64,000 bases of DNA, taken from positions 79,780 to 143,779 of the forward strand of contig NZ_FMCV01000016.1 in NCBI RefSeq assembly GCF_900091565.1. Direction: 5' to 3'. This document shows positions 1 through 7,898 of the stretch, one piece after another. This stretch comes from Micromonospora marina. Lineage in GTDB: Bacteria > Actinomycetota > Actinomycetes > Mycobacteriales > Micromonosporaceae. A program made the translations under genes and the position numbers. The notes beneath the pieces are model-generated. The model was not told the DNA's origin and ran no database searches. It saw only the letters and a program-made list of their open reading frames with translations. Each line of letters begins with the position of its first letter. The stretch's first letter is position 1.

Positions 1-206
1 CACTGCACCTGCTCGGGGCCCACCCGGCGGAGGCGTTGATGGTCGGCGACGCGCCCAGTGACCTGGCCAGTGCGCGGGCGGCCGGGGTGACGGCGGTGGC
101 CGCGCTGTGGGGCGAGTCCGAGGAAGAGACGCTGCGCACGGCCGGGCCGGACGTCGTCCTGACCCGGCTCGACGAGTTGCTGCCGCTGTGCCCGGCCCGG
201 CGGTGA
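1..206 (+). CDS. HAD-family hydrolase/phosphatase, C-terminal fragment
   Basis: The 5' end lies outside the window; reading begins in the frame of base 3 and stops with TGA at 204-206. The visible 67 residues contain GDAPSDLASARAAG, the motif IV (Mg-binding Asp) and following helix of phosphoglycolate-phosphatase-like HAD enzymes. The fragment then ends in the usual short C-terminal helix. HAD enzymes of this kind remove phosphate from small metabolites through an aspartyl-phosphate intermediate, but the substrate cannot be told from the tail. The gene looks complete at its 3' end and is followed by a 303-base gap, so it probably belongs to an upstream transcription unit. Confidence 0.75.
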   Translation, partial: LHLLGAHPAEALMVGDAPSDLASARAAGVTAVAALWGESEEETLRTAGPDVVLTRLDELLPLCPARR

Positions 207-509
207 CGAGCCACACCGGATCCGTGGGCGGGAAGCCGCCCGGAGCCGCCGCCCGGCCGGACGGACGCCCGGACACTCAGCGTGACCGGGCGACACCCCT
301 GTCGCGGGGCGGCACCCCTGTGGAGGGCCGTTCCCCGCATCGACACCCCCGATTCATCACCTGATCAGTTGATCCGCGCATCGGTTGCGCGGATGATGTC
401 GGGCGTCGGTCGGCCCGGGTCCGGCCCGTTCCCGCGGACCGACGCCGCGATCAGCCGAGGGGTCCGCCCTTCCCGGCGGCAAACCGCACGTGAAGGAGGA
501 CCATCCCGG
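207..509 (+). promoter_or_regulatory. Intergenic region with inverted repeats upstream of the ABC exporter
   Basis: No convincing gene is seen. Two inverted repeats sit side by side: GATCA-GT-TGATC at 363-374, and ATCCGCGCA / TGCGCGGAT with a 5-base loop at 372-394. CACCCCTGT occurs twice between 290 and 322. The repeats lie about 115-145 bases before the exporter start, so they could be a regulator site (drug exporters are often repressed by a TetR-type protein) or a weak terminator of the HAD gene. A GAAGGAGG ribosome site at 492-499 precedes the exporter ATG. Confidence 0.4.
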
Positions 510-1451
510 ATGCCGGTCATCGAGGTCGATCATCTGCAGAAGCGGTACGGCGAGAAGGTCGCGGTCGACGACGTCTCCTTCACTGTCGAGCAGGGCGAGG
601 TCTTCGGCGTCCTCGGCCCGAACGGAGCCGGCAAGACGACCACTGTCGAGTGCGTGCAGGGGTTGCGCCGCCCCGACGGCGGCAGCGTCCGGGTGTTCGG
701 GCTGGACCCGGTGCGCGACCGCACCGAGGTGCGCCAGCGCGTCGGCGCCCAGCTCCAGGAGAGCCAGTTGCCGGACAAGGTGCGGGTGCGGGAGGCGCTG
801 GACCTGTACCGGTCCTTCTACCGCAACCGGGCCGACATCGACGAGCTGCTGACCGACCTCGGCCTGGCCGAGCAGCGCAACACGTACTTCCAGAAGCTCT
901 CCGGCGGGCAGAAGCAGCGACTGTCGGTGGCCCTGGCACTGGTGGGCAGGCCGGAGGTCGCGATCCTCGACGAGCTGACCACGGGCCTCGACCCGCAGGG
1001 CCGCCGGGACACCTGGGATCTCGTCGAGCGGATTCGCGACCGCGGCGTCACCGTCGTGCTGGTCACCCACTTCATGGAAGAGGCGCAACGACTCTGTGAC
1101 CGGATCGCGATCATCGACCAGGGGCGGATGGTGGCCATCGACAGCCCCGCTGGCCTGCTCGCCCGGGTCGGCAGCGAGCACCGGGTGCACTTCCGCCCGG
1201 CAGAGCCGGTCGAGGACGCCCTCCTGCTCGCCGCGCCCGACGTGACCGGGGTCAGCCGCTACGGGGCGGAGGTGACGGTGACCGGCACGAAGGACGTGCT
1301 CCAGTCGGTCCTGGCAGTGCTCAACGGGCGCGGGACGACCTACACGGACCTGCGGGTCGAGCAGCCCACCCTCGACGACGCCTTCGTCGCCCTGACCGGC
1401 CGCGGCGGCCGGGCCGCCGCGCAGTCCCCGACCGACGGGAGGTCGTCGTGA
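510..1451 (+). CDS. ABC transporter ATP-binding protein (drug exporter, DrrA-like)
   Basis: This 313-residue protein has the complete ABC ATPase motif set: Walker A GPNGAGKTT, signature LSGGQKQR, Walker B VAILDE followed by the D-loop, and a switch His in VTHFMEEA. The usual Pro after the Walker B Glu is Leu (LDELTTGLDP), a tolerated variant. The family powers export of drugs or lipids across the membrane with a separate permease. ATG at 510 was chosen over upstream in-frame starts because a strong GAAGGAGG lies 10 bases before it and the ABC domain begins immediately (MPVIEVDHLQKRYG). It overlaps the permease gene by 4 bases (GTGA), so the two are coupled. The substrate is unknown. Confidence 0.92.
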   Translation: MPVIEVDHLQKRYGEKVAVDDVSFTVEQGEVFGVLGPNGAGKTTTVECVQGLRRPDGGSVRVFGLDPVRDRTEVRQRVGAQLQESQLPDKVRVREALDLYRSFYRNRADIDELLTDLGLAEQRNTYFQKLSGGQKQRLSVALALVGRPEVAILDELTTGLDPQGRRDTWDLVERIRDRGVTVVLVTHFMEEAQRLCDRIAIIDQGRMVAIDSPAGLLARVGSEHRVHFRPAEPVEDALLLAAPDVTGVSRYGAEVTVTGTKDVLQSVLAVLNGRGTTYTDLRVEQPTLDDAFVALTGRGGRAAAQSPTDGRSS

Positions 1452-2185
1452 GCGCCCTGTCCAAGCTGATCGCCGTCGAGACGAAGCTGTTCCTCCGGGA
1501 ACCCGTGTCGTTGTTCTTCGTCTTCGCCCTGCCGATCGGCCTGATGCTCGTCTTCGGCCTGCCGCAGCGTGCCGGTACCGCCGCCGACACCGGCCAGCAC
1601 GCCGAGCAGACGTTCCTGCCGTCGCTCGCGCTGGCTCTCACCATCGGCATGCTCGCGCTCTTCACCCTGCCGATGGCACTGGGCATCTACCGGGAGCGCC
1701 GGATCCTGCGTCGTCTGGCGACCACCCCGGTGCGGCCCGCGCTGCTGCTGGTCGCCCAGGTCGTGGTCAACCTCGTGATGGGCGTGCTCGGCGCGGTGGT
1801 CACCTCGATCGCCGTGCGGTTCCTGCTGGACCAGCCGGCACCGGCCAACCTGCCCGGGTTCGTGCTGGCCTTCCTCCTCGGGGTCGCGTGCCTGTTCGCC
1901 GTCGGCCTGCTGATCGCGGCGCTGGCGCCGTCGGCCAGGGCGGCTCAGTCGATCGGCCCCGCGCTGTTCTTTCCGCTGCTCTTCCTGGCCGGCGCCTGGC
2001 TGCCCCGCGACCGGATGCCGAGTGCCCTGGCGGCCGTGGCCGACTACTCGCCGCTCGGCGCGACTGTCGACACCATCGGCGCGGCGTGGGCGGGGGCCGA
2101 CCCCGAGCTGCCGCAGCTGATCGCCCTGGCCGTCACGGCCGCCGTCGCCGCCCTGGGGGCGACGCGGTTCTTCCGCTGGGAGTAA
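1448..2185 (+). CDS. ABC-2 type permease (drug exporter, DrrB-like)
   Basis: A 245-residue membrane protein with about six hydrophobic segments, the size and pattern of ABC-2 permeases. The first segment is at residues 18-37 (LFFVFALPIGLMLVFGLPQ), and a charged cytoplasmic loop reads YRERRILRRLATTPVRP, the typical RRLxxTP loop of DrrB-like exporters that contacts the ATPase. The GTG start overlaps the TGA of the ATPase gene. Together they would form a two-plus-two exporter in the cell membrane. No natural-product gene lies next to it, so the substrate is open. Confidence 0.9.
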   Translation: MSALSKLIAVETKLFLREPVSLFFVFALPIGLMLVFGLPQRAGTAADTGQHAEQTFLPSLALALTIGMLALFTLPMALGIYRERRILRRLATTPVRPALLLVAQVVVNLVMGVLGAVVTSIAVRFLLDQPAPANLPGFVLAFLLGVACLFAVGLLIAALAPSARAAQSIGPALFFPLLFLAGAWLPRDRMPSALAAVADYSPLGATVDTIGAAWAGADPELPQLIALAVTAAVAALGATRFFRWE

Positions 2186-2437
2186 GCCCGCCTCCCGACC
2201 GGGTGGTCCGGGCATCGTCGCTGCCCAGGACCGATTCTAGGGGTGCGCTAAGGGTGCTCACGAAATGTGATCTGCACTACTTTCGGCGCTGAACGGGTGG
2301 CCGCTCACCGGACAAGGACGTTCGACCGCGGAGCGTCCGTCCACCCGGCAACGGGTGTCGTTGGGCCTGTGTGGACACAGCCGCCGTCGCCCCTGCGGCG
2401 GCTCGTGACGTGTGCGGAATGCGACGGAGGTCGTGCC

Positions 2438-2680
2438 ATGAAGGACGTTTCGCAAGCTGATCCGGTCGCCCGGGACGCCGCTGGCGTCATCGATGTCGTC
2501 CTGGAGGGTGGCCCGGTCGGTCTGCCGGCCGATCTGCGCAGCCGTCGGGTGCCCAGGGCAGAGAAGAAGATCAAGATTCTGTACTACGGCGGGTACGAGC
2601 ACTTCGAGCGGGGCGCCGCCGTCACGACGGTCGAGCCGGTGGTCTTCCGCTGGACCGGCCGGACCCGGATCGCCGAGTAG
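2438..2680 (+). CDS. DUF5988-like small protein
   Basis: An 80-residue protein starting at ATG 2438 behind a GACGGAGG ribosome site (2423-2430). The pattern VVLEGGPVGLP, then KIKILYYGGYEHFER, ending in FRWTGRTRIAE, matches my memory of the small actinomycete family DUF5988, whose members are often found near natural-product genes; no function is established. It has no signal peptide, membrane segment or cysteines. The frame is open far upstream (to 2267), but that extension is poor in sequence and has no ribosome site. The 252-base gap before it (2186-2437) holds its likely promoter; nothing else is seen there. Confidence 0.7.
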   Translation: MKDVSQADPVARDAAGVIDVVLEGGPVGLPADLRSRRVPRAEKKIKILYYGGYEHFERGAAVTTVEPVVFRWTGRTRIAE

Positions 2681-2700
2681 CGAAGGGACGCAGCAGTCTC

Positions 2701-3081
2701 ATGCGGGCACACGACCAGCGGACGGCACCGCACCTGACGGTCAGCGACACGAGCGAGGCGATCGCCTTCTACACGGACGTCTTCGACGCCGTGGCCATCC
2801 AACGGGAGTGCCTGCTCGACGGGCATGTCGTGCACGCCGAACTGGCCGTCGGCGGTCATCGCCTGATCGTGAGCGAGTGGTGGGAGGCGGGCGACCTGTC
2901 GGTGGCCGCGAACCGTGACGAGGTGCTGACCATCGAGCGGACGGACCCCGAGTCGGTGCTGCGGCGGGCGGTGGCCGCGGGCGCCCACGTCGAGCCGCCG
3001 GCCGGCCCGTCGCACCAGGTCACGTTGCGCGACCCGGCCGGCCTCTGCTGGAGCGTCGTCGGCCCGCAGCGGACGGGGTAG
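2701..3081 (+). CDS. VOC (glyoxalase/PhnB-like) family protein
   Basis: A 126-residue single-module VOC protein: HLTVSDTSEAIAFYTDVFDA (beta-alpha opening), then LAVGGHRLIVSEWW, then VTLRDPAGLCWSVV, the usual final strand. The length fits one half of a vicinal oxygen chelate fold, so it would act as a dimer. The PhnB branch includes metal enzymes and binding proteins; the late Glu normally seen as a metal ligand is not obvious here, so it may bind a ligand rather than catalyse. It begins 20 bases after the DUF5988-like gene and probably shares its transcript. The substrate is unknown. Confidence 0.8.
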   Translation: MRAHDQRTAPHLTVSDTSEAIAFYTDVFDAVAIQRECLLDGHVVHAELAVGGHRLIVSEWWEAGDLSVAANRDEVLTIERTDPESVLRRAVAAGAHVEPPAGPSHQVTLRDPAGLCWSVVGPQRTG

Positions 3082-3597
3082 GGCGAGTCCCGGCGGACCC
3101 GGGACAGCTCGCGGGCGCCCGCGCGTACGGTGCGGGTTCCCGCCCGTCCGGCGTTTCCCCAGCGCCTCCGCCACCAGCGTACGGAGCCGTCCGGCATCCG
3201 GAACCCAACCGGCGGCCGGCACCAGGTAGGCGTGCACCAGGCTGGCGTGCACGACGTCCCTGAGCGCGATCACCAGGAACTGCCGGTTGCGATTGCCGAG
3301 GTGCCGTCGCCGGTGGCCCAGGCCGTTGCCCGGCCCCGCCCGAACCCCGGGAGCGGCACCCGAGCCGCGCCGAGGTCGAGAAGGGCGGTCAGCCGAACGA
3401 TGCCGACGGCCCGCGCGGTGGCCGCGGCATCGGTGCGTGGGGGACAGGACCGCAGTGTATCGAATCACCGTGACGCCTTCTGTGGTCGCCGAGGTTGAGC
3501 CGCTCGAGTACCACACGCCTGATGATGAAACATAAACCTCCGCGCTTCCGTTAGTGTATCGATGTACCACACGCACCCCTCAAGTTCAGGAGCTGCC
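3082..3597. other. Worn gene-free stretch, possible decayed minus-strand gene
   Basis: About 516 bases without a convincing intact gene. On the minus strand, around 3310-3430, one frame reads VGIVRLTALLDLGAARVPL. A neighbouring frame at about 3150-3290 continues as FLVIALRDVVHASLVHAYLV and WVPDAGRLRTLVAEALG, both with G/C-ending codons. This looks like a gene broken by a frameshift, but I do not recognise the family and it could be chance in GC-rich DNA. The right part (3455-3597) is less GC-rich. It holds TACCACACGC twice (3510 and 3563) and GTGTATCGA twice (3456 and 3552), probably the promoter zone for the next genes. Confidence 0.3.
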
Positions 3598-3699
3598 ATG
3601 AACCCACGAAGTACCAGTCTGAGAGGCCCCCGGCTCAGCGAGCAGGTTGTCGCCGGCGCCGCAGGTGGCGTAGCGCAGGCGCTGGGGCTTCACGCATGA
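3598..3699 (+). CDS. Short 33-residue ORF coupled to the FAH-family gene
   Basis: ATG at 3598, preceded by AGGAG about 5 bases upstream, opens a 33-codon frame (MNPRSTSLRGPRLSEQVVAG...). It ends in TGA overlapping the ATG of the next gene (ATGA at 3696-3699). The ribosome site and the overlap suggest it is translated and passes ribosomes on to the hydrolase gene. The peptide resembles no family I know; it may be a leader peptide or the stub of a truncated gene. Equally, the downstream start could be misassigned (ATG at 3705 is an alternative). Confidence 0.4.
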   Translation: MNPRSTSLRGPRLSEQVVAGAAGGVAQALGLHA

Positions 3700-4553
3700 G
3701 GCTGATGCGTGTCGGTCCGAGAGGTGGTGAACGGCCGGTCCTGCTCGCCGAGGACGGCCGTCACCTTGATCTGGCCGGGCTGACCGGGGACATCGATGGC
3801 GCGTTCCTGGCCGGTGACGGCATCCAGCGGGCACGGGCCGCGCTGGACGCCGGCGGGCTACCGGAGATCGACGTCTCCGGCATGCGGGTCGGTGCGCCGA
3901 TCGCCCGGCCGGGCACGGTGGCGTGCATCGGGCTGAACTACGCCCGGCACGCCGCCGAGTCCGGTGTGGAGCCACCCGCCGAGCCGGTCGTCTTCCTCAA
4001 GGCGACAAATACCGTGGTCGGCCCGTACGACGACATCGTGCTTCCGAGGAGGGCGACGAGGACGGACTGGGAGGTCGAACTCGCGGTCGTCATCGGTCGC
4101 AGCGCCCACTACCTCGATTCACCCGCCGACGCCGCTGACGTCATCGCCGGGTACACCGTCTCCAACGACCTGTCGGAGCGGGAGTTCCAGATGAGTGACA
4201 GCGGCGGGCAGTGGGCCAAGGGCAAGAGCTGTGAGTCGTTCAACCCGTTGGGGCCGTGGCTGGTTACCGCGGACGAGGTGGACGACCCGCAGAACCTCGC
4301 GCTGAGCAGCCGGGTCAACGGCGAGCAACGGCAGGCGTCCAGCACCTCGGACATGGTTTTCGACGTGTATTACCTGGTCTGGTACCTGAGTCAGTACCTG
4401 GCGCTGGAGCCGGGCGACGTGGTGAACACCGGTACACCCGAGGGCGTTGCGATGTCCGGCAGATTCCCCTACCTGACCGAGGGGGACGTGATGAGTGCGC
4501 GGATCGAAGGGCTGGGCGAGCAGCGGCAGACCTGCCGCGCCGCGCGGCCCTGA
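3696..4553 (+). CDS. Fumarylacetoacetate hydrolase (FAH) family protein
   Basis: This 285-residue protein has the FAH domain over residues 70-275. Recognisable pieces are CIGLNYARHAAESG, the metal-binding acids in DWEVELAVVIG and NDLSERE, GGQWAKGKSCESFNPLGPWLV, and the closing NTGTPEGVAMS. The GQWxKGKSxDxFxPxGPW pattern is typical of the branch containing 2,4-diketo-3-deoxy-sugar-acid hydrolases and so-called ureidoglycolate lyases. These cleave C-C bonds in 2,4-dioxo acids with Mg/Mn. A sugar-acid role would suit the neighbouring uronate island, but the gene is convergent to it and ends at a shared terminator, so the link is only by position. Confidence 0.85.
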   Translation: MRLMRVGPRGGERPVLLAEDGRHLDLAGLTGDIDGAFLAGDGIQRARAALDAGGLPEIDVSGMRVGAPIARPGTVACIGLNYARHAAESGVEPPAEPVVFLKATNTVVGPYDDIVLPRRATRTDWEVELAVVIGRSAHYLDSPADAADVIAGYTVSNDLSEREFQMSDSGGQWAKGKSCESFNPLGPWLVTADEVDDPQNLALSSRVNGEQRQASSTSDMVFDVYYLVWYLSQYLALEPGDVVNTGTPEGVAMSGRFPYLTEGDVMSARIEGLGEQRQTCRAARP

Positions 4554-4568
4554 CCGGACCACGACGGT

Positions 4569-4604
4569 GACCGGCCGCCACACCCGCGGGTGTGGCGGCC
4601 GGTC
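4569..4604. terminator. Perfect 36-base palindrome, probable bidirectional terminator
   Basis: Two 18-base arms, GACCGGCCGCCACACCCG and its exact complement, meet with no spacer, so the RNA from either strand folds into a very strong GC hairpin. It sits between the stop of the FAH-family gene (4553) and the stop of the convergent PL6 gene (4618), the expected place for a shared terminator. There is no clear U-run, as is common in actinomycetes. Confidence 0.8.
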
Positions 4605-4617
4605 TTCCGCAGGTCGG

Positions 4618-6591
4618 TCAGGGGGCGCCGACGCCGACGTCGGCCGGCAGCAACGGCTTGTTCGTCACCGGAGCGGTCGACCGCTCGTCGGCACCGACGT
4701 CGGCGCTGCCGCTTCGGGGCTGCCGGTCCATGTCCTCGGTGACGAAGGCGTAGCCGCCGACGGCCGCGTCGACAGCCGGGCTTCCCGCGCCGATCCGGGT
4801 CACCTCGCCCTGCGCCACCAGCAGCGGGTTGGCGATGGTGGCGCTGCCGGGCACGCCGACGACGGCAGCACCCGTCGGCCACGCGATGTTGCCGGTGTAG
4901 GTCATGTTGTTCGGTGTCTTGAGTTCGTTGATGAGCTTGCCCGTGGAGCCGACCACGATGTTGTCGGCCACCACGCTGTCCACCGGGGCGAGACTGTAGT
5001 TCGCCCCGATCTCGATGTTCGAGACGTTGTTGACGAAGGTGTTGTTGACAGCCATCGCCCGGTACACCCGCCAGTGCGAGGAGAGCGCACCGGACGTGTC
5101 CACGTCACCGCCGTCGAGCTGGAGCGCCGCGTCGTACCCGGTCCCGGTCAGGCCCTCGAAGTAGTTGTTGTAGATCTTGTGGTCCTGTCCGTAGACCCGG
5201 ACCCCGCCGGTGCCGGCCTTGCCGCCGCCCAGGAAGAAGTTCCCGTACACCTGGCTGCGGTTGCCGTGGCGCAGCGACAGCGTCCCCTGCGACGTACGGA
5301 AGGTGTTGTACCGCACCGTGTTGTCGTTGCTCTTCACGGAGACGATCTCCGGGTCGCCGTCGCAGTTCTCGAACAGGTTGTGCTCGATGGTGGTGAACCC
5401 GTTCGACTGGGAGATCGCGCTCCAGCCGACCCGGATCGCCTCCATCTCGTTCGTGGCCCGCGGCCCGATGTTGCGGAAGTGGTTGTGGTCGATGAGGTCG
5501 TACTGGGACTGCTGGCTGGACGATCCGTCGATGGTGATGAAGTTGCCGAGCTGGTGCTTCTCCTCGAACAGGTTGTGGTCGATCCGGTTGTGATGGCTGC
5601 CGGCCCCCTGGATGATGATCCACTTCAGCGAACTCGACTCGGTCAGTCGGAAGTGGCTGCGGGTCAGCCGGATGTGGTGTGAGCTGGTGACCTTGAGCGT
5701 GTTGGCGTTCGTCCACTTCAGCCCGGAGAACGTCACGTACGACGAGTTGAGCACCTCGAGCTGGCCGCCCGTGATGACGGCCCGGCCCTGATTGGCTGCC
5801 GTGATCGTGATGGGTGCGGCAGCGGTGCCGTTCCTCGCGTTGAGTTTGCCGATCGAGTAGTTGCCGTCGGCGAGCACGATCGTGTGTCCTGCGGCGGCGT
5901 TCGCCATCGCGGTGGTGAGCTGCGCGGTCGAGGAGACGTTCACGACGGTGCCGCCGGGAGGCGGCGTGGTGGGGCTCGGGGCCGGAGACGTGGTGGGGCT
6001 CGGGGCCGGGGACGTGGTGGGGGTCGTCGTCGGGCTCGTGGTGGGGCTGGCGCCCGCTGCGCGAACGGCGGTCTCCGTGATCGAGGTCCAACCGTTGGCG
6101 CTGTTGCCGTACCCCAGAATTCTCAGGTACCGGGCGGCGACGGCTGTGGTGTCGTAGGTCTCCGGTTGCAGCGTCGATCCCGAGCTCTTCCGGGTGGGCA
6201 CCACTGTCGTCCAGGTCGAGCCGTTGGTCGAGGTCTGGACCGAGAAAGTCGTCTGGCGCTGGTCGCCCCGGTACCAGGCGATGTTCACGGCGCCGACGGT
6301 GACTGTCGAGCACAGGTCGTAGCGGATCCAGGAGGCGGTGCCCTCGGCGGACCACCGGGTGCCGAGGTCGCCGTCGATGGTGTTCGCCGGCACGTTACCG
6401 TCGTGGCTGCTGGCGCTGGCTGCGCAGATGGGCAACGGACCGGCAACCGCCGCCTGCAGGCCGGACCGGGGGATGTCGGCCGATGAAACACGGTGGCTGG
6501 TGGCGGCGAGAGCGGGCAGCGCCACGAGGGCGCTACCGGTGAGCGTCGCGATCAGGACGGTGCCGCGCATGCTGACTCTTGTACTGCTCAT
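4618..6591 (-). CDS. Secreted alginate lyase, polysaccharide lyase family 6, with F5/8-type C domain
   Basis: A 657-residue exported enzyme. Order: signal peptide (about 1-30, ending ALPALAAT); F5/8 type C (discoidin/CBM32-like) domain (about 45-180); a Pro-Thr-Ser linker with two 24-base DNA repeats (5967-6014); then a right-handed beta-helix of the PL6 type. The catalytic signature is present: NEMEAIRVG (acidic metal site), the Lys of EIVSVKSNDNT and the Arg of GTLSLRHGNRS, matching the Lys/Arg pair of chondroitinase B and PL6 alginate lyases. PL6 enzymes cut alginate by beta-elimination. ATG 6591 was chosen because GGAGAG precedes it; the TTG four codons upstream has none. It lies downstream of the PL7 gene behind a hairpin. 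Confidence 0.88.
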   Translation of the reverse strand: MSSTRVSMRGTVLIATLTGSALVALPALAATSHRVSSADIPRSGLQAAVAGPLPICAASASSHDGNVPANTIDGDLGTRWSAEGTASWIRYDLCSTVTVGAVNIAWYRGDQRQTTFSVQTSTNGSTWTTVVPTRKSSGSTLQPETYDTTAVAARYLRILGYGNSANGWTSITETAVRAAGASPTTSPTTTPTTSPAPSPTTSPAPSPTTPPPGGTVVNVSSTAQLTTAMANAAAGHTIVLADGNYSIGKLNARNGTAAAPITITAANQGRAVITGGQLEVLNSSYVTFSGLKWTNANTLKVTSSHHIRLTRSHFRLTESSSLKWIIIQGAGSHHNRIDHNLFEEKHQLGNFITIDGSSSQQSQYDLIDHNHFRNIGPRATNEMEAIRVGWSAISQSNGFTTIEHNLFENCDGDPEIVSVKSNDNTVRYNTFRTSQGTLSLRHGNRSQVYGNFFLGGGKAGTGGVRVYGQDHKIYNNYFEGLTGTGYDAALQLDGGDVDTSGALSSHWRVYRAMAVNNTFVNNVSNIEIGANYSLAPVDSVVADNIVVGSTGKLINELKTPNNMTYTGNIAWPTGAAVVGVPGSATIANPLLVAQGEVTRIGAGSPAVDAAVGGYAFVTEDMDRQPRSGSADVGADERSTAPVTNKPLLPADVGVGAP

Positions 6592-6619
6592 GTGGCTCTC
6601 CAAGCGGGGGAAGCGGAGA

Positions 6620-6650
6620 CTCCGCCCGGGGGTCGGACCCCCGGGCGGAG
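6620..6650. terminator. Hairpin between the PL7 and PL6 lyase genes
   Basis: Arms CTCCGCCCGGGGGTC (6620-6634) and GACCCCCGGGCGGAG (6636-6650) are exact complements around one base. It begins 6 bases after the PL7 stop and ends 29 bases before the PL6 start in the direction of transcription. It may be a terminator that separates the two genes, or a processing or attenuation signal that lowers PL6 expression relative to PL7. Confidence 0.65.
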
Positions 6651-6656
6651 AATGCC

Positions 6657-7814
6657 TCAGGAGTGGGTGACGGTGAGGCCGTAGATCTTGACCTCGCCGT
6701 AGTTGGAGCTGGAGCAGGGCGACGAGTTCGAGCAGTTGGCCTGGGTGTAGCCGCCGGCCTTGAAGTAGCCGCCGGAGAAGCTCTTCGTGATGGTGGTCTG
6801 CAGGACGCCGTTGTAGTACGCCTTGATCTGGCCGCCACTGACCACGAACTTGGCCTCGAAGCGGGTGCCGAGCTGGTAGTTGCTGGTCACCAGCTTGTAG
6901 TGCGTGTCGTTGTCGTTGGTGATGTAGAGGCTGGTGCCCTCGAGCCGGAACACGGTGACGTCATCGTCGGCGTCGTGGATCTGGGCCCCGACCACGTGCG
7001 GCTTGGTGGAGGGCAGCGCGGTGAACATCTCGTCCACGATCAGCGTGTGGGTGCCGGAGGTCGACGACCAGCTCGCGTTGCTCGTGCCGTTGTTGGCCAT
7101 CTCCCGCAGCTCGGAACGGGGGTAGCTCGACCCGCTGGTGGTGACGCCGTTGACCGGGGCGCGGAACTGGACCGCCTTGCACGAGTCCGTGGTCACGAAG
7201 TAGGGGGACACCTGGTAGCTGTCCAGGGCCGGCTGCTTGATCTCGGTCGGGCTGCCGGACGAGCCGGTCGGCAGCGTGACCTTCCAGTTGGTCAGGTTGA
7301 GCACGTCGGCCGGCACGGCGCAGGTCGGGCTGCTACCGCCGTCGGCTCCGTAGACCTTGACTTCGGTGATGCTGTTCCACGTGTTGACGGTGTTGCCGTA
7401 GCCGAGCACCCGTACGTAGCGCGCGGATCGGTCGGTGAAGTCGTACGTCTCGAGCTGAAGGGTGCTGCCGCTGCTCTGGCGCTGGCTGACGGCAGTGGTC
7501 CACGTGCTGGCGTTGGTCGACGTCTGCACGGCGAAGCTACTCGCGCGCTGGTTGCCCTGGTACCAGGCGATCGCCACCGAACCCACCTGGACGCTCGACC
7601 CGAGGTCGAAACGGATCCAGGACCCGTCACCCTGGGCGGACCACCGGGTGCCGAGGTTGTTGTCGATGGTGTTCGCCGGCACGTTTCCGTCGTTCGAGCT
7701 GGCGGTCACCGCCGTGACCGGCAGTGCCGTGGCGGCTTGGGCCGGGGTGGCGAGCAGGCCGGCGCTGACACCGGCGAGTAGGACGGGTAGGGCGAGGATT
7801 CCGATTCGTCGCAT
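6657..7814 (-). CDS. Secreted alginate lyase, polysaccharide lyase family 7, with F5/8-type C domain
   Basis: A 385-residue exported enzyme: signal peptide (MRRIGILALPVLLAG...TPAQA, about 28 residues), F5/8 type C domain (about 35-160) and a PL7 jelly-roll catalytic domain (about 170-385). All three PL7 hallmark motifs are present: RSELRE, QIH (in GAQIHDADDD) and YFKAGGYTQ. Family knowledge links the Ile form of QxH to activity on guluronate-containing stretches. The enzyme would cut extracellular alginate endolytically. Its F5/8C domain is closely similar to that of the adjacent PL6 enzyme, so both may bind the same polymer. Two palindromes lie directly upstream, pointing to regulation by a local repressor. 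Confidence 0.93.
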   Translation of the reverse strand: MRRIGILALPVLLAGVSAGLLATPAQAATALPVTAVTASSNDGNVPANTIDNNLGTRWSAQGDGSWIRFDLGSSVQVGSVAIAWYQGNQRASSFAVQTSTNASTWTTAVSQRQSSGSTLQLETYDFTDRSARYVRVLGYGNTVNTWNSITEVKVYGADGGSSPTCAVPADVLNLTNWKVTLPTGSSGSPTEIKQPALDSYQVSPYFVTTDSCKAVQFRAPVNGVTTSGSSYPRSELREMANNGTSNASWSSTSGTHTLIVDEMFTALPSTKPHVVGAQIHDADDDVTVFRLEGTSLYITNDNDTHYKLVTSNYQLGTRFEAKFVVSGGQIKAYYNGVLQTTITKSFSGGYFKAGGYTQANCSNSSPCSSSNYGEVKIYGLTVTHS

Positions 7815-7835
7815 TACTTGATCCTTCTGGTGGTA

Positions 7836-7870
7836 GTTCGCATATGTGAACTATGCGGCACTAGTGCCGC
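7836..7870 (-). promoter_or_regulatory. Two palindromic operator candidates upstream of the PL7 gene
   Basis: GTTCGCATATGTGAAC (7836-7851, one mismatched pair) and GCGGCACTAGTGCCGC (7855-7870, perfect) lie 22-56 bases upstream of the PL7 start, between it and the IclR gene. The position fits binding of the neighbouring IclR or LacI regulator over the lyase promoter. Which protein binds which site is not known. Confidence 0.55.
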
Positions 7871-7898
7871 GTGACCATAGAAGGTTGTGACTGGAACG

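Noticed and set aside
2584..3576. Long minus-strand frame of 330 codons
   Set aside because: It runs antisense across the VOC gene and most of it is Arg/Pro/Gly noise; only a short part looks protein-like and is noted as a worn region.
4495..5682. Plus-strand frame of 395 codons, Val/Asp/Gly-rich
   Set aside because: It is a shadow of the PL6 gene with no ribosome site and no recognisable domain.
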